Assembly (NCBI RefSeq): GCF_001640805.2
Contig: NC_066843.1
Coordinates: forward strand, 4,028,380-4,092,379
Direction: 5' to 3'
Source of the DNA: Lates calcarifer
Taxonomy: Eukaryota > Chordata > Actinopteri > Centropomidae
DNA: 64,000 nucleotides
Position 1 is the first letter of the stretch; each line of letters opens with the position of its first letter. Positions 34,607 to 46,400 of this stretch are shown here, in pieces. The notes under the pieces were generated by a model. The model ran no database searches, had not been told where the DNA came from, and saw only the letters and a list, made by a program, of their open reading frames with translations. Made by a program: the position numbers and the translations under genes.

Positions 34607-35040
34607 AAAGCAACATGATGTAACTTTTGCTGAGCAACAGCGCCCTCTTCAGCTACAAGTCCCATTACACGGCTGAACAGTTGTATATTACCCATGATCC
34701 CCGGCTTCAGGAGCAGGAAGTGCTGTCGCTGTAACAAACACACCAAACTCCAGTTAGAAATCTTTTAATTTTTAAAGTTTCCTGGCTGGATATTGGATAT
34801 GAATGCTGGTTTTTAATGACCTCCAAGTCTTTAACTGATCTACAGTTCAGCATCTTTAACTTTCTGGACCTGATTCCAGCTGTTTAAGCTGCTGACTGTT
34901 GCTCAGTTGGCGGCATATTGTACGTCACATAGAGCAAGAACAGGAATCGTGGCGCAAAGTGGGAATGACAGAGGCTCCATGCTCCCTATTACAAGTCAGT
35001 GTACCTTAAATATGATTCTGAAGCTACATAATGTTGCTTT
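34607..35040. mobile_element. MITE with inverted ends
   Basis: The left end AAAGCAACATGATGTAACT and the reverse complement of the right end, AAAGCAACATTATGTAGCT, match at 17 of 19 positions. The element is about 434 bp, has no open frame of note, and includes GCGCCCTCTTCAGCTACAAG, a block I associate with fish MITEs that start this way. A clear target duplication is not seen; a PIF/Harbinger-type TTA or a decayed longer duplication are both possible. Confidence 0.65.
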
Positions 35041-38000
35041 GATTTGATTTCTTTCTAAAATATTTTGTAAAATCCCTTTAAAATTATACGGTATGTTGCA
35101 TCGGGTCAAGTGTTGAGCTGCCAGGCACGAATTAATGCTTTATCCCAGTTTAAGCCCTCTTTAAAAACATCTAACTTAGCTATTGTTTCATTCCATTGTT
35201 TCATTTCTTTTCTGTCAGTGTCCCGCGGGGGATCAGGCCTGGTTGAACCACAAATATAGATTTTGCTGTTTTGCCAGTGTTGGCCGGGATGTCAACACTT
35301 TGATGCTGAATATCTCAGCTGTACAGTCCACACAGACACAACCTCATAATTTCAACATCACACTGTAGCCAGCCAGATAGCACCAGTCCTCCACAGCTCT
35401 GTCAGAAGTCCTTGGCAACACATCTGATGTAACTTCAATCACAATATTTCAACACATTAAGATGTGAAAATATATATATATTTTTGGCTTTTCGAAGTCC
35501 TACAGCTGACCATTGTGTTATGAAATCTACATGCCGTGTATTTTCTCCCTCTGTCGTTCTTTGGCCATCTTCATACTTCTTATAGTGCAATTGTAATAAT
35601 CTAGTTTTAATTATTGGAGCTTTGGAGAAATGCAATGGACATTTTTTACTATTTTCTGACATTTTATAGACGAAAAGATTGATTAACTGAGAAAAATCTG
35701 ACATAATAATCAATAATCATTAGTTAAAACCTTTGTCTTAATTGTTGTGATAATCCCTGAATGTATTTTCTTTTTCGTTTCTGATGTTTGGTCATTTATT
35801 TCTCCCATTATTTATTCAGTCAAAGTAAAAATAAACCTTTCCTGATGTTAATGAAGTGATAATAACTTTAGTCTGTGTGCTTCAAATCAGTAAATCACCA
35901 TAAAATGACCACATTTAATTACACACAACTAATAGGCTAAGATGTAACTTTGAATCAGTGTTATTTGCCTGAGGTTCGGGTTATACCACAGATTTAGTCT
36001 TTCAGATATATTTTAATTAAAGGGGTCATTCCATGCCAGATCCACAGAGGTTTCATATAGTTTGGTTCAAGTACCAACTTCATGATTTTGTGCATTTACT
36101 AATTAAATCGTGCTCTTTCCAGTGGTGTGATTGTTTTTGGGATAGACCTTATCACACACAGGTAACGTGCACTTGGAATATACAGTAGGTGTGGAGTAAT
36201 TTGGATTTCTTTGGATTTTTTCTTCACGAGTATTATACATTGAAATTTAAAAGATCTGATGTGGGTCAGTGTGAATCTATAGTGGGCTCGAAAGCACAGA
36301 AAATATTTAATACAATTTTATATTTCAAGACATAACTATAACTGTAGGTCCGCCGTTTTAGATGTTAAATAGTGTTAAACAATCCCTGAAGATTTCAAGC
36401 ATGTGGCATGAATAATTCAAAAGTAATGACTTACTTCAACCCCTTTTTAAAGCCTCCATATTTCAGAAACATAAGAAGATACAAGCTGAAAACTTGCTCA
36501 CTAGTTGTTGGGTACAGTGACAATATTTACACAAAGTATGAAGCAAATTCAAGATGGTCTGTCAGGGAAAATGTTCTAAAATCTGTTGATTTGATTTGGG
36601 AAAACACAGTAAATATTGTTTGTTGGATTTCAGCGTTGTACTTGGCCTTTACTATATCTTAGTGTGACTTAACAGTAACATTAATATCCATTAATATCCT
36701 CAGCTTTTTTAGTGTTTACTCTAAAGTTAATGGTGGTGCTTTGTAAAGTTAATCGGTTGCTAAAGGTTGTCAGTAACTTTTAACAGTAACTTGTAACTGT
36801 TAGCCACATACACTAAACATTAGCTGTGCTTTCATTTGTGTGAGCTCACATTTCACATTTCTTTTTTTTTCCTTCTAAACTTGGGCAAATTGAAAATGCC
36901 TACGAGTGGAATTAAAATTTATTTATCTAGGATAAATGGTGATACCACAAATATTAGTTACAGTCTTGATTCAAAGTAAGACTGTATTAGTGTTTGTGTG
37001 GATTGGCCTGTAACTTGATTTAACACAAGTTGGATCAATTTTTAAACAACATTGATCCAGATGATTCTAGTATTGATACTCAAAATAAGACGCATTGAAC
37101 TAGATTGTAAATATTGATTTGCCCACCCTCTAACTCCAAGAGCTTATCGATGTTCTAATTGGAATAAATCAGGAACTAGCACTAATTTAAGACCGGGTTC
37201 TTGGTATTTATCCATTATTTTTAAAGTGCCAAGATGCTCTCATCAGTCCAATTAGTTGTAAGCAAAACTCTGGGAACCTGCAGAAAAATTACATATTTAA
37301 TTAGTTTTTGAAGCAGAAAGAAGTAAATAAAAACCCTGCAGGTAGATATCAAGGCATGTAACCAGCTAAGAGCCTTTCTATTCATATTTAGGGATTTGAT
37401 TTTGCCCCTCTCTTTGCCCCTCGCTTGTGTTTCTTGAAGTAGTTCATGGTGGACTTTCTTTACTGACTGCAGGACATTTGCATCCAGAATTAGCAGATTT
37501 TTTTTTGTTTTGTTTAGTTTTGTTCCATTCCATTCTTCCCCTGTCTGTGCCGATAGCTGCCACACAACCACAAAGCAGAATATCTCCACCTCCTTACTTA
37601 ACAGCTGATAATAGGGTTGAGATGCTAAGTGCCGACTCAGTGGGGTGCCCAAAGTTTTTAAATGCATGTTTGCTGCAGGGGTTGTATTTTCTTCTTTTTG
37701 CTGCAAAAGTCAACAAAATATGTAATTTGTCCAGAGGTTCCCGAGCCTAACTGGCAAAAAGCTAATTTTAACTTTAGTGAAATTACCTGCTCTAACCACT
37801 AAAAGGCTTTGTTTTTTTTCTCATCCTCTATTTGTCCTCTCATGTTTTCTGCCTTTCTTCTTCTCCTCCACTGTGTCTCTCTCAAAGTGAGGCTGGTAGA
37901 TAACATCAAACCTCTCAAACTTTTATACCTGAATTTAACCACATCATCATCTATCACACACAACAGAGCTACACACCTGTGTCAGTGGGGATTTGTTTTG

Positions 38001-39414
38001 TGGCAAGTGCTGTTTTCGCCTCCGTTGTGGCCTGCAAGCACAGCAGAGCTATAATACACCCTGTTAGGGAAGCTGGCTTCCTGAGCAGTCCCCCGTGCAC
38101 CACTTGCTCTCAGCAGGCGGAGCTTGTTTGAGATGAGACTCAGGGGGCAGATCTGAGCGACTGCAGGGCATCAGTCACACCGTGGAATCGGCAGCACGCT
38201 TCCCCATCCGGCGCCTCCAGCCTGTCAAGGTGTCTGCGCTCCTAACATCTGACTGTAAATTCGGCTCTTACCGCTCCGAATGCAGTGGGAAAAGGCTCGC
38301 CTAGATTCATTTTCTCTCTTGACTGCGCTGTGTGGGAGGCTTTGGCAGTTTGTTTTTTTTTTTTTTTTGGAGATGTAGCAGCTGAAAGGAAAGCCCTCCA
38401 TAGCAAAAGGTGCCAGTGTTCAGTGTGGAGTAGAAAATGGCAAGGCTGAGTGTATACAGTTATCTAATTCATCCCTGTTGTGCATCTCACCCAACCATCT
38501 GACCCCAACCTGCAGCAGGTTTTGTTATCTTACTATGAGGCAAACATTTAGAGAAAGGCTAAAGCTCTCTCCTTGGATGTTGCACCTGAAAAGAGGTGGT
38601 GATTTATGTTCACACTAAGTTTTACTTCTTACAAGAAAAGAGGAAGGTTGACACAGAAAAAGATTTTTATGTTTGCAAGGTCTTTTTCATCTAACAGCTC
38701 TTGACCAGTTTCATCATCTCTATCTGTTGCTCTCTTCTAAAGCCTCTCGGTGGTGTAAATTCCTCTCTGTTCATTCTACTTAAACGTGACTGTGTAAAAG
38801 ATATTTTTAGACATTATCTTTTATTTAGGGCACGTGAACCACCCACACTGTTGTATTCTAGGTTCTGACCTTTTCAGATGAATTTGTTTGAATTATTGCA
38901 ATAGCTCTGGCTCATACAGGCTATGACCTTGTCTTATCAACAGACGCCCCACACTTGGATGATTTAATAAGAATCTTTGTCTGGTGCCACCTTGCACTGC
39001 ACTCACATAATGCAGAAAATGTCAGGGTCTTTCATTTGAGAAAAAACAGACTTCCTTTTGTCATTATGAGCACTTTTTAATGCCGTCTACTGCCACTACA
39101 TGCTCACAAGCTGTACAGTTATTATTAAAGATTTTCTCTGTGCTGTGTTGAGCTGCTAAATGCAGATAAAACCCACAAATGATCAAAACAAATATGGATG
39201 TGAAGACAGTTTTTGAGTGGATTTGTTAGTTTGATCAGTGGACAGGCTCTCATTTGCTCCAGTAAGTGTTGATGCTCTTCTTGCTTTGATGATTTGTGGT
39301 CTTATCTCCAATCAAAAATCCACACTGCTTGTGCATACTGTTTTGGAGCTGTAGCTAAGTGCAGCTCAAGTCGCTCAGGTTGAAGTTAAGAAACACTCAA
39401 TTCTCAGTGAAAGT
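35041..39414. other. Non-coding interval
   Basis: Contains a hAT fragment at 35625-35735, an ATATATATATAT patch at 35470, and a T run at 38350. A CpG-rich unique block at 38070-38340 may be regulatory. The 161-codon minus frame at 37221-37706 is AT-biased, lacks any domain, and is judged random. Confidence 0.55.
35625..35735 (-). mobile_element. hAT-type repeat fragment
   Basis: ACTATTTTCTGACATTTTAT then AGACGAAAAGATTGATTAAC and AATAATCAATAATCATTAG follow the block order of the CGATTAAT-rich family (TTTTCTGACATTTTATAGACCAAACGATTAATCG). Confidence 0.45.
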
Positions 39415-39620
39415 TGCAATTATTATGATGATCTGATAATCGTTTCAGTAATTGTTTAATTGAAAGTGGAAACATTCAGATGTGTTCCAGCTTTTCACAT
39501 GTGAGAATTTGATGCTTATTGATAATAAACTGAAAATCTTTTGGTTTTAGACCGTTGTTTTGACAAAACAAGACATTATAGCATGAATTGTGAAATCGCA
39601 ACCGTTTCACTAATTTCTGA
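39415..39620 (-). mobile_element. Decayed hAT-type repeat
   Basis: GATAATAAACTGAAAATCTT then TTGGTTTTAGACCG, TTTTGACAAAACAAGACATT and CACTAATTTCTGACATT match the order of internal blocks in the same family as the copy at 6214, and in the same orientation. Both termini are diverged. Confidence 0.5.
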
Positions 39621-41799
39621 CATTACAATCGCAGGTTAGCCTATAACAGAGAACTTAAATGTAGTTGGAAAAAACACAAAACCTTGCAGCATAGTCTTGG
39701 TTAAAACAACCAGATTTAATGCTAATTCAGTTGAATTTCTGCCCTGCTCTGGTCATTCCTCCATCACATGCACAGATCATTTCTAGAATCCTGCTCACTG
39801 CAGCCACACCACTGCATCTGAGCTCACAGACTACATCCGGTTAAGTCAGGTTTGATGATATTACTGGGGTAAATATATTTGATCAATGGTATTAAAGTTA
39901 AACAAGCAAAAAATAAATATAAATGTGTTTGTTCAGTAGCTAGCTAGCTGGTAAATCAGATGCTAAATGTGAGCCAGCTGTTATCATACAATCCTCTGAT
40001 TGAGGAGTGTTCATCCATTCATCTGGCCTGTGTCTATTCATTTATTCAGCATCAATCGTGTGATGAATGAGTGACTGAATTATATTCAATGCATTTATAT
40101 CAAATTAAGTTTCTGTTACTTTTCTCCTTCAGTCTGCACACTCTCTTTCCCTCTCTGTCGAATCAGTTTAATAACTCTGAAACTTCCAACACTCACTCCA
40201 TTGACTGAATTAATGTTGCTCTTTGAGGTAGTACAGCCACATGTAGCGTTACTGCATGTTGCTACTTGTATCATCTCCACTGCCAAAAACTGAACATCTA
40301 TTGATATTTCAACACAGCCTATTTTAAAAAGAAAGGCCTGTTTTTAAGAGCCTAAAGTGCAGCATGCTGGGAGCTCAGCGGTGCACTTTTGTTGTTATTG
40401 TTTTCAGGCACACTGGTGGTGCATGGGGGTTGTATTAGGAAGAAGCTATACACATAATGGCTCTTTCCCGAACTGTTCCCTACTCACTTCATTCACTGGG
40501 TTTGATGGCCCCTGGTTTTTGTTGTGTTGCCACTTTGTATGAAGTCACACTCTGTGTGGAGGACACTGCATTAATGGAGAGAGTATTATAAAAGTGGTGA
40601 ACATCTCTTTCCACTGTAACCAGTAAACATCAACCTTGGACACAGCTTTAGCTGCTGAGGTATATTATTTAGTCGCCCCCCCAAATATAGACGGCAGAGC
40701 TTAAACTAATGCAGCAGTCCTGCAATGAATCCTCTCTACATGAAGGTTATAATGTGCAGTTTAACTCTGTGATTTTGGAGGATGTGGTTGAGTTGTTTTG
40801 CTTGATACTGACAGGTGTTTATGTTATTTTGTCCACCGTATTTATATTAATGAGAGATGGCTAAATAATTCTTTGTCTCCTTCTACTTCTTCCTCTTCTA
40901 TTCCTTCACCTTTAATTTATTGATGGATACAGGTATAACTGTTTACACTGAGTGTAAATGGTTACACTATGGGTCGAAACAAACCTGGTCAGTCACATCA
41001 GCTTCTCTGACATGGTGGAATAATAATTCTGTCCACACAAGAAATTCTGATTTTCTTTTCAAGTCACAAAATACTAAATGGATGTAGGAAAGGAAAAGAG
41101 TCCGGAAAAATAAGCCTCTCAAAGCCAGACCATGCTTTTCATTTCTGTAATTATGGTCTGACAATTATTAGAGACAGATGCTGTTTCAAATGAGCTGCGC
41201 AGTGTAAATTAACAGTTCTCCTCTTCATTTAAAAATGCTATGTGTGAGTGTTTGCGATCGTTAGCATTAACAGCTGTTTACTCACAGAGAGCTAGAGGGC
41301 TCCAGCCATGGTTGTGTTTATAAGACGAGAGGTTAGATTATATCTTCTGGGCAGCACCACCACTTCATCCTCTCATGCTGGACTGAGGCTGGATTGGACA
41401 CTACAGTGACTAATATCGCAAAGTGGTATTACAAGACGGTCTTTGCTACTTATCTTCAAACTTGAAAAACATGACAGCAGTTCTGGAAACTTAAATTTCC
41501 CCTCACCACTCCAGTCCACTGACCTGTTCTTTATATAATTAATTAATAATTTATTGTTCTGCTCAGGCTGTTCAAGCTGTTTTACTGGTGTTGGCTCAGT
41601 AGTGAAATCAGGAGGGAGGTAATTAGCTTAAACTAAAGGTGATATTCACTTCACAGCATGAAGTGAAACACAATCTGGCTATTATTCTTGGCCGGTGTGG
41701 TGCTTTGTCATCAGCTTCTGTCAGTTTTTTTTTTTCCCCTCTTTAATATCTGTCCTGTCTGCTTGTCTTTCTGATGAGCTGTCTGCCTGTCTGTTGAAC
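39621..41799. other. Non-coding interval
   Basis: AT-rich, with a small AGCTAGCTAGCTGG patch near 39938 and a T run at 41728. No exon, repeat family or RNA gene is recognised. Confidence 0.6.
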
Positions 41800-41965
41800 T
41801 AGAGGAGTATATCCTGGTGTATCTGTCCACCACCTCGCCCAGACAGCAATTTCATCTTGCGGTGATACGTCTCGCAATCCCGTTAGTTATTACGGGGACA
41901 TACGGGCGAAAGATTAAAACGTCTTCATCTGGGTAACCGTGTGATTAAGGGGCGCAGCTCTCAGG
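41800..41965. promoter_or_regulatory. Candidate conserved non-coding element
   Basis: At least eight CpGs survive in about 165 bases of unique sequence (GCGGTGATACGTCTCGCAAT, CCCGTTAGTTATTACGGGGA, CATACGGGCGAAAGATTAAA). Surrounding DNA is CpG-poor, which suggests selection or lack of methylation. Confidence 0.3.
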
Positions 41966-42480
41966 AGAGAGTGTGCAATAAAGCTTTCAATAAAGCTGTC
42001 AATGGGGATGAAGTTATGCATGTTTTTCTTTAGTTTAACAGCAAGGATATCATTTTTACAGTGACTGAGTAGCAAAATTAGGCTGAATTTATCGTTTACA
42101 CTCCATCATCTTTACGTTTGTCATGTTTCTGGAAATGTTTGGTTTTGGTTTTGTTTTGCTTTCTTTGGAGAAAACAAATAAAAGATTTTCTAGCCAATCC
42201 AAATATGATAACTACTAGAGATGAGCTCCAACAGCTGAAGCTAATTTTCTAGTAATAATGATGGCCGGTGAAATCTCTCTTGGCAGTTACTTTGGCACAC
42301 AGTTAACAGCGGTCATTACTGTCTCAGTGCATCCGTCTGCATCTCTCTCTCTCTTCGTTGTTTCCTCAATTCAATTCTTACCTCTCCCCTCTTCCTCCAT
42401 TTTTCTCTCTGGGCGACAGTGGAAATGAACAAAACTGTCTGGAGTTTAAATGTCTTTTGGTGAAATTCATTACCTTTAGA

Positions 42481-42504
42481 GAGAGAGAAAGGGGGGGGGG
42501 GGGG
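42481..42504 (+). repeat. GA repeat followed by G14
   Basis: GAGAGAGAAA followed by fourteen consecutive G residues (42491-42504). The G run could fold as a quadruplex, which is general knowledge only. Confidence 0.85.
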
Positions 42505-42639
42505 AAGCCCCATGCCCATTTTCTCAAACCGTCTTTAGCTCTTGGATTTCGCTCCACTGCTTATCCATCATTAACGGAAGGTGTCAATCTACTTTTCACA
42601 CACACAACACAGATTTTCTCACAAACCAATTTAAGTTCA

Positions 42640-42800
42640 GATGGGCATAATAAGGCGATAAGCATCTAACCCCGGCGAGAGAATTTTTGATTTCAGTTTT
42701 CCTGCGTTTTTTCAGAGACGCGGCAGCTGAGCGTAATTAACCCAAATCTATTCAAGTCAATTACAGAACACATCATACCTGTCGCAGAGATAAGGGGGAA
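42640..42800. promoter_or_regulatory. Candidate conserved non-coding element
   Basis: CCCCGGCGAGAG, GACGCGGCAGCTGAGCGTAA, then TTAACCCAAATC and TCAATTACAG give a unique, CpG-retaining, homeodomain-core-containing block. Inferred from composition. Confidence 0.3.
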
Positions 42801-44696
42801 TGCGTTTTATGTGAAACATCAAAAAGGAATCCTATGTGATCTTGACTAAGTCTTATTATTGTAATCATACTTTGACAACATGGTGTGCTTGTTATGCAAA
42901 TCGTGCCTGGTTCAAACCCTCACAGAGGTGACATCTGACATAAATACTTAATTAACTCGCTGTGGCTGTTCCTGTTTTCATCCTTTGTACTTCTCAATTT
43001 CAGTCAGTACTCATGAAAACATACACACACACACACATTGGGTTTCTTGTTTGTTAAAAGTGAGAATAATTGGTTGCCTTCATGCCTTGCTTGTTTTATA
43101 ACTGTAAAGTGACAGTGTTCAGTGGAAAGCTGATTCCAGACAAAATGGTGCACTTTATCTGTTAGTGGCGCCGCTCTTTTATGGCCTGAAATATGTTGCC
43201 TTTACCTCACACCACTTGTGTTACTGGCTGCTGAAGTAGGTCTAGGTGAAATATTATTGCCGATAAGGTGACACATGTGAGAGGCAGTGCCAGGGCGCTG
43301 ACAACCACATTTATGTTGCACTTTTAACTCGCTGCACTAAATAAGAGTTTAGTAGCAGTGGAGACAAGTAAGACGTTATTAAAATGAGCTCAGGAGCAGC
43401 ATGGGCCGTGACAACCTCCCACAGTCGCAGAGTTTGTCGCACCGCACTTCATTACCATATAGACCCAAAGAAGATGAGAAAGACTGGAAGTTATTTGCTC
43501 TATGTTGGGGAACAAACTGACACTAAACATAGAGAAAGAGAGAAAGACAGAGGGAGTCTGAATGCAGTTTGTACAAGATCGTGACTGAGTACTACACCCC
43601 AGCCCCCCCACCCCCAACTCCCCGGGAGCTCCTTTTCAAAATGACAGAATGACACTGGATGAAAAATAAAAATGCGGTACAGAAAAATATGCTTTAGCCC
43701 TGATTTTCACAGTGTAGCCGGTGAACTCTTTTTACAGCAGGACGTCTGCTGCGCCTGACATTTCCAAATACATTTTACCGCTCTAAAAAGAAAGAACCTT
43801 TGACAGAGGAACAGAGGGAGGTTTCGACAGCTGTGAACAAAACAAGATGCATTATGTATTTTTATATATATACATTACATGTAGAAATAATTTTCTACCC
43901 AGAATATCAACAACAATTTATGTAAAAATTCTAAGACGATATCTGACTTTGTATCTATCCTCTGGGCCCTGTTTTCATGAGTCAAGACACTGAACTCAAA
44001 GTGCAGTCAAGTGTGGAGTGTGCACGAGGAGTGACGGTGCGTTTTCTGTGGCTGCAGGCGCGCAGCACACTCATGGCATACAGGGCGGGATAAAGAGGAA
44101 TGTGTTACCAAAACATGAGACAATCCAGACAGTCATTATCATGGGTTGTCTTTGTATGGATGTATGGAAAGCAGGACACAGAGGCAGAGTAGGTGTGGTT
44201 AAAAAGGTTTTCTTATTCAAAACGAAGCGGTGAAAGAAAACGAGCCCATAGAGACAGACAGGCGGGCAAAAACCACAACACAAGCCGGGCTCATTAGCAG
44301 GCAAAACTAGGGCTGGACACAAAGGCGAGCTGCTGGAGGACAGGTAAATACACCAGGTGACTGATAAGAGATGTGCAAATAGCTGATGGTCAGTTGAGTG
44401 GAGGAGGAGCAGTGGGGGGTGACTGCTGAGGAAATTACAGGGTCTGAACTGACAGGAAATATTAGAACACCCAGGAAAAGGAAAGGCAATGGAAAAAAAA
44501 AACATACTTTACATATAAAAATAAACAATGTGAAAATGTGAAATACTTACCTGAGAATGTACAAGAGGAAGACGACCAACTAACTGGGATCCTGTCATCA
44601 GAAAAATCCACCTTCTGAAAAAACACTGCGTTGCAGTTTGAAAAGAAAATACTGACATGATGAAAACACCCCCCGTTTGTAAAGACCTTTTTTCAC
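42801..44696. other. Non-coding interval
   Basis: A short CA run at 43022. The part from about 44240 to 44460 (CAGGTAAATACACCAGGTGA, GGAGGAGGAGCAGTGG) recalls fish interspersed repeats, but I cannot place it. No exon is recognised. Confidence 0.5.
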
Positions 44697-45012
44697 TCCA
44701 TCCATCCATCCATTTCTTCAGGGCTGGATTGTGATGGCAGGGCATACCAGACGACTCTCTCCCTAACAGCGTTTTCCAGACTCCTCCTGAAGGGATCCTA
44801 AGGCATTCCCAGGCCAGATGGGATATGTAATCTCTCCGGCATGTTCTGGATCTACCCTGGGAGTCTCCTGTTTGGAAAACCTCCCAAAGAAGGTGCCCAG
44901 GAGGCTTCCTAATCAGACGCTTAAACCACCTCTACTGGCTCCTTTTGACTCAAAGGAGCAGTGGCTCTTTTCCAAGCTTCCTCCAGATGTTGGAGTTCCT
45001 CACCTTATCTTT
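44697..45012 (-). mobile_element. RTE/Rex3-like LINE 3' end
   Basis: The minus strand encodes KTFKDKVRNSNIW, KLGKEPLLL, a RWFKRLIRK-like block and, across frames, the GRPRxxWRDYI and LGSLQEE blocks. This is the typical C-terminus of a fish LINE (LRDRVRSSxIxxxLGVEPLLLxxERSQLRWxGHLxRMPPGRLP, then RWRDYxSxLAWE). Downstream on that strand the element ends in a four-unit ATGG/GATG tandem (plus strand TCCATCCATCCATCCATT at 44698), a tail typical of RTE-clade Rex3 elements. The copy is frameshifted and 5'-truncated. Clade assignment is inferred from the tail. Confidence 0.6.
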
Positions 45013-45682
45013 AAAGGTCTTTTCACATAAAGCTAGCAATGCGAATAAAGAATGCAAAGTGCGAAATACTCGCCCACGAATATGCAGGAGCTGAAGCCCC
45101 ACAACAGCCAGTTTTGGACTTACTTTTAGGATGTCAGTGGGACAGTTTGAGATCCTGCTGGGGATGTGAGTGCTGCATCTGAGGAGATACTCTAAGAGGA
45201 CCAACTACCAGGATCCTTTGACCCACAGCATCCCCTGGTAGCCTGTGTGGTTTTGTCTTTATTCGTGGTATGAAATCTCCAAAAAATTATCATCCTTTGT
45301 GATAAAAATTACGTCACGTTTTCTCTGTTTAATATTCAGGTTGTGTGTGAAAATACTTGTAACAAAAATATAACTTGTAAGAAAAAGCTTAAATATCAAG
45401 ACCAGTAATATTACATTAAAAAAATATGGACTTAATCGTATTGGCCAGTCAGTATTCCTAAATCTCATGCACACACTGTTCAGAAATGGCTGTGAAGACC
45501 AATTAGTCACCATGTTTCCTGTTAATTATATTATAATGATAATAATCTTACTAATGGTGCTCCAATAGCTTCGATCCTCCTCAAACTGTTTCATGTTTGA
45601 TCTTTGTGGCCCTCTGTCTTCTCCATCTCACCCCGCTGCAAACAGAAGGGGCTGTGAGGTTAATGGAAACTTGATGGGTTTT

Positions 45683-45958
45683 TCACACTGTATAAAGCAG
45701 CTGGAAGCAGTATCCGAGACCCGCTGTGAGGCTGTTCTCCTTGCCCACACACACCATCCTCTTCTGTAGTCTGTGGTTGTAAGACTCTGCTGCAGAACAA
45801 GACCCGAACTGGTGAAAGCTGAATGTGTAGAGACCAGGAGAAGGGTTGGCTGTGAACTTTTTGAAGTATTTTTGGCCACTGACAGGCCGACAGACCTCAC
45901 AACCACGAGCTCTAAACCACAAAGAAGCACAGCAGGCATTTTTTAGGTTTGAGCAGAT
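45683..45958 (-). pseudogene. Unrecognised coding-like segment
   Basis: On the minus strand a frame of about 90 codons is open and ends in TGA near 45680. It has a plausible acceptor (CTTCTTTGTGGTTTAG) at 45912. The translation is Cys-containing and protein-like (GCEVCRPVSGQKYFKKFTAN, then HQFGSCSAAESYNHR, then MVCVGKENS). Third positions are rich in C and G compared with the AT-rich surroundings. Upstream on the same strand, 46085-46260 holds another protein-like stretch (TNPITLRGSCVSM, then LLDHINITHIEADKPAEPG) in the same frame, but several stops separate the two. It may be a decayed gene, two exons, or chance. No start codon or family is recognised. The opposite strand also reads plausibly, which weakens the case. 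Confidence 0.25.
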
Positions 45959-46400
45959 TTAGACGAAATGACAGTAAAGGCAGAGGAACTAACTGGAGGA
46001 TCACTGGTAGAAATGTCAACATTGCTGGATACATCTATATGTGTGTCCGCCACGGGACTGAAGGTGTGTCTGGGTTCTCACACTTCGTAAAATCCCTCCG
46101 CTCCTCTACTGGTTTTCTCCCGGCTCTGCTGGCTTGTCAGCTTCAATGTGTGTGATGTTAATGTGATCCAGCAGGGCCATAGAGACACAAGACCCTCTGA
46201 GGGTGATGGGATTGGTCGGAGGCTCCGGTGGTACGTTCCAAGACGGCCAACGCAGACGCCCTATTGGTGGAAAAAAACCCACACTTTGGTTGTGAGGTGG
46301 ATGTGATTTTTCAGAGCAGGATTAGTGGTGACACTGACAGAAACAGTCCTAGACAGACGAAGAACTGTGATCTAATCCACAAGAGTCACAGAGGCTCTAT

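Noticed and set aside
37221..37706. Longest open frame, 161 codons on the minus strand
   Set aside because: AT-biased composition, no domain, no splice context, and frames of this length are expected by chance in 64 kb of six-frame sequence.
42908..42918. GGTTCAAACCC resembling a tRNA B box
   Set aside because: No A box, acceptor stem or anticodon arm can be placed around it.
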